Shown here one piece after another: positions 12,034 to 24,475 of a stretch of 64,000 bases of DNA. The position numbers and the translations under genes were made by a program. Every line of letters begins with the position of its first letter. Within the stretch, counting starts at the first letter, position 1. Source of the stretch: Babylonia areolata (taxonomy: Eukaryota > Mollusca > Gastropoda > Neogastropoda > Buccinidae); the NCBI RefSeq assembly GCF_041734735.1, contig NC_134887.1, positions 34,199,744 to 34,263,743 on the forward strand. The letters are read 5' to 3'. The notes beneath the pieces were generated by a model that was not told the origin of the DNA, did no database searches, and saw nothing but the letters and a program-made list of their open reading frames with translations.

Positions 12034-12194
12034 CAAGAACAACACAGAAAAAAAACAACCAACCCTCCACCACACCCCTAGATAATTTTTCTGTTAAAAG
12101 CAAACGAAAAAAAGAAAAGAAAAAAAAGTGAACACTAAGATTCCTTTAATTCTCTGAAGTTATGACATAATTATCATTTATTTTTATGTATCTG

Positions 12195-12249
<55 letters not shown>
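12195..12249. repeat. (CA)n microsatellite
   Basis: Uninterrupted CA dinucleotide run of more than 50 bp. Confidence 0.95.
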
Positions 12250-12251
<2 letters not shown>

Positions 12252-12973
12252 CAGAACATCTTTCGTTCCTGGATATGTGCAAACACAATTACGTTTATGA
12301 AAAAAAAAACCCACACACACACAAAAAAACACACAAAAAAAAACATGTGCAAACACAAAAACAATCATACAAACAAATATGATACAAATAGCACAACAAT
12401 GTCACTGGAAAAAAACAACAACACATGGTTTCAATATCCTTTAACGTCACGAATGAGTTTGTTCAAAAAAGAGATGAAGAAAAAACATTCTCTCTCACTT
12501 ATCTCACACAGCAAAATATATCATCTGGTCTCAAATCAACTGGAAACAGTTTGTGCCAAGATCTATACTATATTTTCTTTCTTTTTTTTTTTTTCTATTT
12601 TTTTTTTTTACTTACCCAGTTTATTTTTTTTTTTTTTTCCCACTTGCTTATTTCATTATTTCACACAGCATCTGTCTCTTCATTCATACAGTGAACTGGA
12701 ACACCTAATTATTCAGGAATTTGACAAACCTTATGTATCCTACCACAAAATGTCATTCCGTAGCCATTATATCTTAATAATTTTCTATAGTAAAAGGCAC
12801 AATGAGAGAGAGAGAGAGAGAGAGAGAATAACCATTTTGACATACTATATAGGTACACACAGATATTAACAGTCAATGTTTTGAGTACACAAAAAATATT
12901 CTTCATACCTCTCCCACTCTCTTTCTCTCCATAAAGAAAAAGTGAGAGAATGAGAGAGCAGATGGAGAGACAG

Positions 12974-13005
<32 letters not shown>

Positions 13006-13176
13006 AAAAAAGAAAGAGCAGAGAGAGAGAGAGACAGAAAGAGAGCACAGAGAGAGATGGTGTTTTGTTTGCTGCTGCACTGATTAGGTATACATAAAAA
13101 ACAACAACAACAGAAGATAAACATCTATGCAGGGAGAGATAGACAGATGGACCAACCAGATAAACAGACATAGAGA
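12250..13176. other. AT-rich non-coding segment
   Basis: T-runs lie at 12575-12638 and a (GA)n run at 12806-12826. An A/GA-rich tract covers 12950-13060. No gene was seen. Confidence 0.45.
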
Positions 13177-14124
13177 GTGGGACAGCCCCAGCAAACAGAA
13201 ACAGATACAGATACAGACAGACCGACACAGACACAGAAGAGTGGGACAGCCCCAGCAAACAGAAACAGATACAGATACAGACCGACACAGACACAGAAGA
13301 GTGGGACAGCCCCAGCAAACAAACAGATACAGATACAGACCGACACAGACACAGAAGAGTGGGACAGCCCTAGCAAACAGACAGATACAGATACAGACCG
13401 ACACAGACACAGAAGAGTGGGACAGCCCCAGCAAACAGAAACAGAAACAGATACAGACCGACACAGACACAGAAGAGTGGGACAGCCCCAGCAAACAGAA
13501 ACAGATACAGATACAGACCGACCGACACAGAAGAGTGGGACAGCCCCAGCAAACAGAAACAGATACAGATACAGACCGACACAGACACAGACACAGAAGT
13601 GTGGGACAGCCCCAGCAAACAGAAACAGATACAGATACAGACCAACCGACACAGACACAGAAGTGTGGGACAGCGCCAGCAAACAAACAGATACAGATAC
13701 AGACCGACACAGACACAGAAGAGTGGGACAGCCCTAGCAAACAAACAGATACAGATACAGACCGACACAGACACAGAAGAGTGGGACAGCCCCAGCAAAC
13801 AGAAACAGATACAGACCGACACAGACACAGAAGAGTGGGACAGCCCCAGCAAACAAACAGATACAGATACAGACCGACACAGACACAGAAGAGTGGGACA
13901 GCCCCAGCAAACAAACAGATACAGACAGATACAGACCAACACAGACACAGAAGTGTGGGACAGCCCCAGCAAACAGAAACAGATACAGATACAGACCGAC
14001 ACAGACACAGAAGTGTGGGACAGCCCAAGCAAACAAACAGATACAGATACAGACCAACCGACACAGACACAGAAGTGTGGGACAGCCCTAGCAAACAAAC
14101 AGATACAGATACAGACCAGCAGAC
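13177..14124. repeat. Minisatellite, about 16 copies of a 58-66 bp unit
   Basis: Each unit carries GTGGGACAGCCCCAGCAAAC, then ACAGATACAGATACAGACCG, then CACAGACACAGAAGA. Unit length varies by gain or loss of 6-bp CACAGA or ACAGAT blocks; spacings include 58, 60, 64 and 66 bp. Because the unit has no stop in several frames, long open frames cross the array on both strands. I do not treat them as genes. Confidence 0.95.
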
Positions 14125-14177
14125 AGACAAGAGGTAGAGAACCAAGATCAAGAAGCAGGGGTTTTGAACGCTTTTTT

Positions 14178-14268
14178 TTTTTTTTTTTCTAACCCTTTCC
14201 CCATTATTTTTTTTATATATATATATCTTTCATCTTGTTATCTTCAACCCCCCCCCCCCCAGGCCCCA

Positions 14269-14315
<47 letters not shown>

Positions 14316-14318
14316 ACC
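14178..14318. repeat. T-run, then poly-C tract and CA run
   Basis: A T-run lies at 14172-14189 and a C-tract of about 50 bases, broken once by AGGCCCCAGG, at 14250-14300. A CA run follows. Confidence 0.9.
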
Positions 14319-15690
14319 CTCCTCTCCCTTTCATCTCCACCCTCTCCTCTCAAGATCCAGCACGAGGGTTATTATGCATCAAGGCACCCACGATACACAG
14401 TCAAGCTTTTTTTTTTTTTTTTTTCCATTTGCTTGGTTAGCAGACAGGCATCTACCATCTACCATCTCTCTACCACGCAACGGTCATGCACATCTACCGA
14501 CCCTCATGCAAATTGCGCGCGCAGACGACCCCCCACAAGGCGAACAGCCAGGAGACAGTGAGTATCTTGACTTTGGAACTAAATGCAATTCTTTCCACAT
14601 GAACACATACTCTTCCTTCTCTTGACAGAAAAAAAAAAGAAAAGAAAAAAGAAAAGAAAAAAAAAAGGCAAATCAAAAAGCAACCAAAAGTGAACCTGAT
14701 TGACTACACACTGAAAGCTCAAGGGTTTTTTTGGGGGTTTTTTTGGTTTTATTTTGTTTTTTTTTGTGTTTTTTTAACCAAACTCGACTTGGATCAGTTT
14801 ATTACGGTAGCGGGGAAGGAAGAAAATTTTAAAAGGATCAAACTGTCAGTAAAAATGATTAATAGATCGGATTGAGTGTACATGCCAAATCACACTCTTC
14901 TTTCTCTCCCTATCCCTCTCTCAGTCACACATTAACTCTCTCTGTCCATCTCTTGCAAATGGATGCATTCTCTTTTCCACAGGCACACAAAATTGTTCAT
15001 ACCCATTCTTCCCTCCTTTTCAATCTTTTTTTTTTCCCTTCTTTTCTTTTTCTATATAAACCTCTGTTGAAATCATTACGGAACTGACAACACTGGACAA
15101 TAATGCAATTAAAGAAAAAGTCAAGCCATTATAAGATTCTTCTTTTTGCTGACTCCACAAATTTTGTCCTTTTGAGACCTGTGAGTGAGTGAGTGAGTGG
15201 TTTACAGGATAACTCCCAAAGCAGGAAGATGGATGAGCAGAAGGATCTGATTCCCTTCTCAATGTCATTGCACCCTCATTTTTGTGAGTGAAAGTCTCTC
15301 AAACACTCAAACACCTTAACAAAAACAGCCAGAGTTAGGTTCATGGCAAATTATGACAGCAACTGTGTGTGAGAGGAGGTCCATTTGTTTTGGGTTTTTT
15401 TTTGTTTTTTTTGGGGGGGGGGGGGGGTTCTTTTTCCCCCCCCCTTGCATTATTTTTGGTTCTGAGAATCACTGCCTGATGAAAGTCAGTCACACGAATC
15501 ACTCTGTCCCATATTAGATGGCAGTGTGGACATCCACCACACACACACATCAACTGTGTCTTTGGACACACACACACACACACACACAACACACACACGT
15601 CATCTATGTCTATAGCTGTCAGAGACTCGAGTGTTGCCTGTACTGTTTTCATTCAGTACAGCCTGGACAGGACCAGTTTCCAAGTTTCAG
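14319..15690. other. Non-coding segment, homopolymer-rich
   Basis: Holds T-runs near 14407 and 14750, a T/G-run pair at 15398-15427 and a CA run at 15568-15598. No exon was seen. Confidence 0.45.
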
Positions 15691-15831
15691 TTTCTCAAAG
15701 AATGCGTCACTGCGTTTGGACAGATCCATGTACACCACACCACATCTGCTTGGCAGATGCCTGACCAGCAGCGTAACCCAAGGCACAAATCAGGCCTTGA
15801 GTGCAACATGCATATATATATATATATATAT
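15691..15831 (+). mobile_element. SINE-like repeat (family 3), forward copy
   Basis: Contains CGTCACTGCGTTTGGACAGA and CTTGGCAGATGCCTGACCAG, then GCGTAACCCA and a GGCCTTGAGTGC end passing into (TA)n at 15811-15831. I recognise this as a dispersed element common in marine snail genomes; that is from memory, not a search. It forms an inverted pair with 15925-15985. Confidence 0.65.
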
Positions 15832-15924
15832 TAGTTTATCTGTCATTATTTTATTTATTTATTTTAGTTTAGTTTATTATTATTTATTTATTTATTTTTT
15901 AATTGATTTTTTTTTCCTCAAAGC

Positions 15925-15981
15925 CTAAGTGTGTTGGGTTACGCTGCTGGTCAGGCATCTGCCAAGCAGATGTGGTGTAGC

Positions 15982-15985
<4 letters not shown>
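15925..15985 (-). mobile_element. SINE-like repeat (family 3), reverse partial copy
   Basis: Bases 15934-15978 are the exact reverse complement of 15737-15781 (45 bp). The copy runs into a (TA)n tract. Confidence 0.65.

Positions 15986-16037
<52 letters not shown>
15981..16037. repeat. (TA)n microsatellite
   Basis: Uninterrupted TA run of about 56 bp. Confidence 0.95.
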
Positions 16038-16039
<2 letters not shown>

Positions 16040-16095
16040 ATATGACCGAACACAGTAAATGCCTCCTCGAGCGAGCTACTGATACTGATAATGAT

Positions 16096-16351
16096 ACTGT
16101 CAAGAGTGGATTTCATTCTGCAGAATTAATTTTGCCAGAGGAGAACTCTTTCATTGCCATGGGTTCTTTTTCAGTGCACCAAGTGCGTGCTGCATACAGT
16201 TTATCGTCTCATGTGAACGACTAGATGCTCAGTTTGATTTTTCAAGTCAAACGTGGGAGAAAGGGTGAGGCCAGGAATCGATCCCAGACCCTCAAGGACA
16301 CTTGTTATTGGCAGATAAGCCACTCAGCCATTCTGCAACCTCTCTCCTTGA

Positions 16352-16382
<31 letters not shown>
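16096..16382 (-). mobile_element. tRNA-derived SINE (family 1-like body, different head), reverse orientation
   Basis: On the - strand the head reads TGGCTGAGTGGCTTATCTG (A-box-like) and then GGGATCGATTCCTGG (B-box-like). The body shares the block around GTGCGTGCTGCATACAGTTTA (+ strand) with the 44 kb copy. An A-run at 16351-16382 lies next to the head on the + strand. Confidence 0.7.
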
Positions 16383-16384
<2 letters not shown>

Positions 16385-17828
16385 CATGGAGAAAGATGGT
16401 GCACCTAAAGGCCCTCTCTCACCGCACGCCTCAATCAATGACACCTAAAGACCCTCTCTCACTGCACGCCTCAATCAATGACACCTAAAGACCCTCTCTC
16501 GCTGCACGCCTCAATCAATGACACCTAAAGGCCCTCTCTCACAGCACACCTCAATCAATGACACCTAAAGGCCCTCTCTCACTGCACGCCTCAATCAATG
16601 ACACCTAAAGGCCCTCTCTCACAGAACGCCTCAATCAATGACACAAGCTGGAGATTGATGGAAAAACCCAGTTGGTGGAGAAAGATGGTGCACCTAAAGG
16701 CCCTCTCTCACCGCACGCCTCAATCAATGACACCTAAAGACCCTCTCTCACAGCACGCCCCAATCAATGACACCTAAAGGCCCTCTCTCACAGCACGCCC
16801 CAATCAATGACACCTAAAGACCCTCTCTCGCTGCACGCCTCAATCAATGACACCTAAAGGCCCTCTCTCACAGCACACCTCAATCAATGACACCTAAAGG
16901 CCCTCTCTCACCGCACGCCTCAATCAATGACACCTAAAGACCCTCTCTCACAGCACACCTCAACCAATGACACCTAAAGACCCTCTCTCACTGCACGCCT
17001 CAATCAATGACACCTAAAGGCCCCCTCTTACTGCACGCCTCAATCAATGACACCTAAAGGCCCTCTCTCACAGCACGCCTCAATCAATGACACAAGCTGG
17101 AGATTGATGGAAAAACCCAGTTGGTGGAGAAAGATGGTGCACCTAAAGGCCCTCTCTCACCGCACGCCTCAATCAATGACACCTAAAGGCCCTCTCTCAC
17201 AGCACGCCTCAATCAATGACACCTAAAGACCCTCTCTCACAGCACGCCTCAATCAATGACACCTAAAGGCCCTCTCTCACAGCACGCCTCAATCAATGAC
17301 ACCTAAAGGCCCTCTCTCACAGCACGCCTCAATCAATGACACCTAAAGGCCCTCTCTCACAGCACGCCTCAATCAATGACACCTAAAGGCCCTCTCTCAC
17401 AGCATGCCTCAATCAATGACACAAGCTGGAGATTGATGGAAAAACCCAGCTGGTGGAGAAAGATGGTGCACCTAAAGGCCCTCTCTCACCGCACGCCTCA
17501 ATCAATGACACCTAAAGGCCCTCTCTCACTGCACACCTCAATCAATGACACCTAAAGGCCCTCTCTCACAGCACGCCTCAATCAATGACACCTAAAGGCC
17601 CTCTCTCACAGCACGCCTCAATCAATGACACAAGCTGGAAATTGATGGAAAAACCCAGCTGGTGGAGAAAGATGGTGCACCTAAAGGCCCTCTCTCACCG
17701 CACGCCTCAATCAATGACACCTAAAGGCCCTCTCTCACAGCACGCCTCAATCAATGACACCTAAAGGCCCTCTCTCACAGCACGCCTCTATCAATGACAC
17801 AAGCTGGAGACTGATGGAAAAACCCAGT
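16385..17828. repeat. Minisatellite with nested order: 30 monomers of 40 bp in five blocks
   Basis: The monomer is CACCTAAAGGCCCTCTCTCA plus CAGCACGCCTCAATCAATGA. Blocks of 6, 10, 7, 4 and 3 monomers are separated by a ~49-bp spacer containing AAGCTGGAGATTGATGG, AAAAACCCAG and GGTGGAGAAAGATGGTG. Spacers begin near 16644, 17093, 17422, 17632 and 17800. The first monomer of every block is the CACCGCACGCC type. The array begins within one spacer and ends within another. Confidence 0.95.
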
Positions 17829-18246
17829 GTCTCTGAAAGACTTGAACCAAGAACGTGTTGCTCTGGCCGCGGAAATGAGCTTTTCCTCTGTGTTCATCAG
17901 CTGCTGCTCCCAGGTCTACATCTACCGATGAGCTTTCAAGTGAATGACAATAGCCCAGAATTCAAACGTTTCTTCACTGTCGTTAAAGAGATTTCCAAAG
18001 GAAGAAACGGTGATTTTCTCCCAACACCCCCTGTTGGGGGAGCATACTTCTGTGTCATACTGTTGCTCTGCAAGTGGACTGAGGAATGGAAGCCTTTTGA
18101 CTGCAGGGCTGCTTTGTCACCATGTTCAGAGACAACATCCGTCACCTGCCACTCGTCAGTGGTCAGACCACCGTTTTGTCTGTCCTCTTGAAGAGCGTCA
18201 CTTTGACAGCAGTCAGCATGTGATGCCAAGCGTATGACTGTGTCGT
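17829..18246. other. Unique flank of the 40-bp array
   Basis: An open + frame continues from the array to about 18191. Its array part is an artefact and the rest shows no family motif, so no gene is called. Confidence 0.4.
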
Positions 18247-18330
18247 GTTAAGTCATTCAGATGAGATGATGAACCTAGGCCCTGTGTGCAGCATGCACTC
18301 AGCACTTGTTAAAGAACCCAAATTCAAAAA
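18247..18330 (+). mobile_element. SINE family 1 fragment
   Basis: The block GTGTGCAGCATGCACTCAGC followed by a TTAAAGAACCCA match corresponds to the body of the 44 kb SINE in reverse complement. The fragment is short and old. Confidence 0.55.
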
Positions 18331-18479
18331 GCCTGTTGTGTGTGAACATTTCAAATGGAAAATTCTTGGGATCTAATACAAATTTGATATGGATTAAAAG
18401 ACACGTTCAATAAAATATCTGAGGAAGATCAGTTAGATTCCTTAGTAAATACAAACCAAATCTGGGTATACCCGGAGAG

Positions 18480-19150
18480 ATCTCATCAATTATTATGACT
18501 GTAAACAAGTGTCTATGGTATCGTCAGTTCTTGGAAAACTGTAGGTGCTAAAAGCAGTTTGTGTATAACTGTGTGTCTATGATATTGTCAGTAGCTGGGA
18601 ATCCATAGGTGTTCAAAGAGTAATATGTGTTAAACTGGTATCTGTGGTACTGTGACTGTGTCAGTTATTGGGAATCCACAGGTGTTCAAAGAGTAATATG
18701 TGTTAAACTGGTATCTGTGGTACTGTGACTGTGTCAGTTATTGGGAATCCACAGGTGTTCAAAGAGTAATATGTGTTAAACTGGTATCTGTGGTACTGTG
18801 ACTGTGTCAGTTATTGGGAATCCATAGGTGTTCAAAGAGTAATATGTGTTAAACTGGTATCTGGGGTACTGTCACTGTGTCAGTTATTGGGAATCCACAG
18901 GTGTAAAACTGGGTGTCAATAACATTGTCAGAAACAAGGGGGCTCCTTCATACAGTTCCTGGTTGGCTACAATACTTACCATGTCAAACTCCATGTTAAA
19001 GTATGAATGACTGCTATACTTACCCTTTCAAACTCTGTGTTAAAGTTTAATGTGGGAAACTGGGTGACTATGGCATTATCAGATCTGGGAAAACGGGAAG
19101 TGTTAAAGAATGATGTGTGTGGAACTGGGTGTCTAATATACTGTCAGTTT
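18480..19150. repeat. 73-bp tandem repeat with diverged flanks
   Basis: Four near-identical 73-bp steps begin at 18591, 18664, 18737, 18810 and 18883 (core GTTATTGGGAATCCACAGGT). More diverged copies of the same theme (GTCAG..TGGGAA..GTGTTAAAG..AACTGGGTGTCTA) extend to about 18480 on the left and 19150 on the right. Confidence 0.85.
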
Positions 19151-21244
19151 TGTTTTCGTTTTTTGGGGGTGGGAGGGAGGAAACAAACAAAGTTAAAACT
19201 GTTGTGATGACATTCACAGACACGTGAGAGATGGGGTGTCAGGCAAGTGATGCTCAGTTATCCACAGACTCGCTGTGTTCATACAAATGGACCTGTTCGC
19301 CAGGCTTGGCTCACATATAATAACTCACATCTGAAGCTGGAACCCAACCCATCCCACCTACAGTGGAGTTTTACCACCAAACTGGCTTTTGCTCTAAAGG
19401 GACCAGCATCATAGTCCACAGCATTATTGTACTCCATCCCATAATGTGGCTTTCATCCCAGTCAAGGCACAGACTGCGTGCACCGATCTCAAGAACCCTC
19501 AGAAGTTATTTGGGAAAACAACGGGAAAACCATTCATAACAAAAGCCATCAGGTCAATTTCGCAGCGCTTTCCTCCCCCCCCCCCCCCCAACAGAGAAGG
19601 AAGTTAAAAATAAGCATTGACAGAATTGATTGTCATGCGTTACTGCATTGTCTTTTGGGCGTCAGTGTTGTTGTTTTTTTTTTTCTTCTTTTCTTTATTT
19701 TTGTTGTTGGAACAAACTGACACACCCCACAGTACAGCCCAATTCCATTTAGATCAAATTCAAGATACTAACTTGGCCCAAACCGTTCATGCATTGATCA
19801 GTACGTGCGTTAAGATGAGTTCGCTGTGGCATTATAGCGATGACAGCGCCACCACAAGGCACGCAGATCTCGCCTCACAAGTGAACCAGACCAAAATGGG
19901 ACGCCCTCGTCTTCACCCTGTGTAAGTAAGGACCTTGCCTGTCATCCCAGAGCCAGTCCAGAAGTTGTACCTGGCCTGAATCTGGTTAAGACAGGACCAA
20001 GAAACTGGGTCTTTTTGACTGTGTCGCTCACTGAAAGACAAACTGAACTACAACTGTCACTAGATTCAATTCATCACCCAATTAATTTTGCTAATTACAA
20101 AAAAACAATTTTCAAGATCAATGCTTATACTTTTCTGATTTGACATCATCAGAATTGACAGCATCCTTTCCATCCTCATCCCCCACCCCACCCCACCCCA
20201 TCCCCTTACAACCTCCCAGTCCCGTTTTGCACTGGTTCAGGCAAAATTTATGTTCGTTCGTTTCTGTTTTTATCTTTTCAAAACTTGCAGTTGGCGGCTG
20301 TTTTGTTGACTGAGCAGAAAAGAAGGGGCTGGGGGGTGGGGGCCAGGGGGGGTGGGAGGAGGAGAGGGAGGAGCGCAGTGGCCAGTAGTGCCAGAGAGAT
20401 GAAGGAGGAGGATGGAGGAGGAGGAGGAGGATGATGGAGGGTGATGGAGGGTGATGGAGGAGGAGCAGTGGCAGCAGCAAGTGGTTGGGATCAGTACCGG
20501 CAGAGAGCAGAGGAGACATTGGCGGCTAGCTGGCGTCCTCAAAAGAACCCAGGGTAATCTGCAAAGCACAGCAGTGACAGCGTCTTATTGCCAGCCTTCC
20601 CTCCTCCACACGTCAACACAATGCATCATCACACATCTCAACTACCTCTACTTCAAAAAAAATCACCACCACCACCCCCACGCCCACCCCAAAAAAACAA
20701 CCCTCCAAAACAACAAAAAACCCAACAAAACAAAAAACAACCCATCTACAGTGAAATGATGCCAAGGAATGAATGACCAAAAATGTGCACCATTTTCTTC
20801 TTCTTTTATTTTGAAATTGTTTTTTTTTTTTTTTTGGTTTAATTTTCTTTCTGTCAGACATTCAAGAAAACAAATGACTTGATTTTTCCCCCCCATAATT
20901 TTCTTGTCGTTTTTGACAGAAAATGGTAATTAATGGTAAAATATTCTCCCAAAATACTTCTTTTTTTTTTCATTGATTTTATATCATGCACAAACTTTGT
21001 AACAGTAAGACAAATCATATATTCAGAACTTACCAAGCCCACATATAAACTGTCTTGAAAGAAACATCAGAAGCCCACATATATGACAATGTTATTGTGG
21101 ATCAGGTAAAACCAATCTAACGAAGAGAGAAACGCACTAGGTACATGTGAATGACCAGAGGTAAGAAGCAGGCTCACACACATCGATACCAACATTGGTC
21201 ATTCACTCCTGTTCAGATACATCTCTACGCATGTCGCAAACAAA

Positions 21245-21278
<34 letters not shown>

Positions 21279-22564
21279 ACAATCACCCAAACAAACCAAA
21301 AACATGCTCAAAATCATCACTTGTGCATTACCAGCTTAAAATTGATCCTATCATTGTATTCATTCATTAAATGGCATTCTCATCACGCTTAATCAGTCTT
21401 CAAATACTTACATGCTACATAGAATAAAACAGAAAAAAAAAAAAAATTAAAAGAATAAATCTGAGCACAGCAGGCAGAACAAGCATACTCTGTATCAACA
21501 CAGTGCTGTTTTGCTGCCAAAGAACAAAGAAAAAAAGAACACGTCAAGAAAACTTCATCATACTGGTGTTCAATGGCTGACAAAGTGTCAGCACTAACAA
21601 AGGAACCAAAGAAATGTATTCTGAGTGAAACGACAATCAGGCAGTTTGCAGAGACAGGCAACAGATGGATGATGCGACAAAGATGTTTCACACACACAAA
21701 ATAGGCCAGTTTTTAATTAAAACATCTACATCACTCTACCTCCAAGGGCATTTCACACCCAAAAAAAGAAACAGTATCCTGTTTTTAAAAGATTCACATC
21801 TCTGTGGGTGTTCAGTGAAGTGTGCAGCAGTGGACTCCTTTTTCCACCCATTTCTCCCAGACTGCATGGAAGAACACACCCCACACACAACGTTCATCAT
21901 GTTTGTTTCCTCTTTCTGACACTCTCACATGTTTTGTTGGGCTTACACGCTTCTTTCATGTCTCCTTCTATCCAAGAAAAAATGTCTTAACTTAAAAAAA
22001 AAAGAAAAGAAAAAAAAGAAAGAAAAAAAAGGATTGATTCACAGTAGCATGTGGTGTATGAATCTGGCTACAACAATGTGTTTCATGTGTTTTTTTTATC
22101 CTTTGAGAGATCATTTCCTGGGAGAATTTACACCATCCCCCCTCCCCCGCCCGACCCCTCTCCATCGCCTCTAGAAAAAAAAGAAGAAGCAAGCAATGAG
22201 AAAAGCCATGTCACTCAGTTGTCATTACTGTCAACCTCACATTTGTTTTTGTTTTTAAGGGTGGGTGGGTGGGGGAGTGAAAAAAGAGAAGAAACAGGAA
22301 ATGACACAAACCCACATCTGTATGGTTACCAGTATTCAATATGATGGGTTATCGATTTATACCAGCTGGTTAAGGTTTTCAATCCATACATCCTCTAACT
22401 GAAAGTGTGTGGTTGGTTGGTTGGTTGGTTGTTGTTGTCATAAATGTGAGTGCATTATTTTGAGGTCATTGGTATCTACTACTTTCAGGGTAAAAAAAAG
22501 AAAAAAAAAAAGTGACAATTTTAAGCTTTGCAAGCAAAAGATAATCCAACAATTACTTTGAGTC
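19151..22564. other. 3.4 kb gene-free interval
   Basis: Contains a G/GGA-rich tract at 20325-20470 with GATGGAGG repeats, an A-run at 21247-21275, and several T- and A-runs. Open frames are low-complexity. No exon was recognised. Confidence 0.5.
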
Positions 22565-22576
22565 TGAGCAACAGTG

Positions 22577-23590
22577 TCCTCTAGTCCCCTCTCCTCAATA
22601 GGTCCTCTAGTCCCCTCTCCTCAATAGGTCCTCTAGTCCCCTCTCCCTCAATAGGTCCTCTATTACCCTCTCCCTCAATAGGTCCTCTAGTCCCCTCTCC
22701 CTGAATAGGTCCTCTAGTCCCCTCTCCCTCAATAGGTCCTCTAGTCCCTCTCCCTCAATAGGTCCTCTAGTACCCTCTCCCTTCATTGTCTGTCTAGTCT
22801 CCTCCCACTCAATAGGTCCCCCCCTCTCCCTCAATAGGTCCTCTAGTCCCCTCTCCCTCAATAGGTCCTCTAGTCCCCTCTCCTCAATAGGTCCTCTAGT
22901 CCCCTCTCCCTCAATAGGTCCTCTATTACCCTCTCCCTCAATAGGTCCTCTAGTCCCCTCTCCCTGAATAGGTCCTCTAGTCCCCTCTCCATCAATAGGT
23001 CCTCTAGTCCCCTCTCCCTCAATAGGTCCTCTAGTACCCTCTCCCTTCATTGTCTGTCTAGTCTCCTCCCACTCAATAGGTCCCCCCCTCTCCCTCAATA
23101 GGTCCTCTAGTCCCCTCCCCCTCAATAAGTCCTCTAGCCCCTTCTCCCTCAATAGGTCCTCCCCTCTCCCTCAATAGGTCCTCTAGTCCCCTCTCCCTCA
23201 ATAGGTCCTCTAGTACCCTCTCCCTTCATTGTCTGTCTAGTCTCCTCCCACTCAATAGGTCCCCCCCTCTCCCTCAAAAAGTCTAGTCCCCTCTCCCTCA
23301 ATAGGTCCTCTAGTCCCCTCTCCCTCAATAGGTCCTCTAGCCCCTTCTCCCTCAATAGGTCCCCCCCTCTCCCTCAATAGGTCCTCTTGTCCCTTCTCCC
23401 TCAATAGGTTCTCCCCTCTCCCTCAATAGGTCCTCATCCCCTCTCCCTCAGCAGGTCCCCTACCCCTCAACAGGTCATCTAGCCCCCCTCTCCCTCAATT
23501 AGCTGTCTAGTATCCTCCCACTCAACAGGTCCTCTAGTCTCCTCCCCAACCCCTCAATTGGTCGTCTCCTCTCCTGTCAATAGGTGCCTT
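22577..23590. repeat. Minisatellite, 27-bp unit with a longer superimposed period
   Basis: The unit is about CTCAATAGGTCCTCTAGTCC plus CCTCTCC (27 bp, so a 9-residue repeat on the - strand). A distinct block containing CCCTTCATTGTCTGTCTAGT and CACTCAATAGGTCCCCCC recurs near 22780, 23045 and 23225. Units decay towards the right end (23400-23590). Confidence 0.9.
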
Positions 23591-24444
23591 CCCTAAACAT
23601 GCCCCTCCCCTCAATCTGAATGGACACAACACATGTATGCACCATGTTTCTTCTCCAACATCAACAATTCAAATGACATCTGATTGGTGGGCCTTGTCAT
23701 CATTTGCAAAAAAGCAGAATGAAATATAGTGGACCACAAATACTGAAGATAACTACATTTGATTTCTGATGGGTCCTCAAACACTTATTGATGAGTCTAT
23801 TATTCACAGTTAACACGACAGGAACAAAACAAAGTATCACTGCATTGAAAATAAACTGCTTTTGACAAGTGGGTGGGGTCTTTTAACAGTCAACGGAAAC
23901 AAAAACAGAAAGTATCACTGCATTGAAAATAACTGCAATTGATTGATGGGTCTGGTAATATTTAACATAACTGATATAATGCAATTTGTATCACGGCATT
24001 CAAGGTAATTCATAAATGCAATTTTACCAAAACTTGACTGAACTTTAGGGCCGTTTTCATCGTCTTGAGTGAGCACATTTCGGTGGTAATGTGAGCGTGC
24101 ATACCTTGTGAACTAGCTTGTGTATCTGTGTGCTGACACCTGTGAAAATGTAAGTAAATGATGAAGATTATTGCACATGAATAGCTTGGATGTGAGTGTT
24201 TCAGTGTGTGAGGGTGTGAATCACACCTGTGTATGTTTGTTTGCTTGATGTCTTTTCACCGGTGTTTCCAGTCAGAATAAGTTCATCATGAGTTTAGTTA
24301 ACAGGAACACACATGTCCAACTGAGGAAATTTCTATGTGCCCAATTAACATAAATATCAAGTTCATTTCACTTCAATAATTAAACACACACAAAAACCTG
24401 AAGTAATAAGTGATCTTTTCCAGATGTGTGAGTCAATTCTAAAA

Positions 24445-24475
<31 letters not shown>

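Noticed and set aside
11055-12075. Cys/Val-rich and Ser/His-rich frames over the CA arrays
   Set aside because: Direct translation of CA/GT repeats; no support as genes.
13084-14151. Open frames of more than 330 codons on both strands across the 58-66 bp array
   Set aside because: They exist only because the repeat unit lacks stops in several frames; low-complexity Arg/His/Gln or Cys/Val/Leu products, no start context, no family match.
16385-17828. CRISPR array (regular repeats with spacers)
   Set aside because: Eukaryotic context, monomers follow each other directly without unique spacers, and the inserted segment is the same each time.
22577-23590. Glycine/glutamate/proline repeat protein on the - strand
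   Set aside because: A 9-residue repeat from a 27-bp minisatellite; no unique flanking coding sequence.
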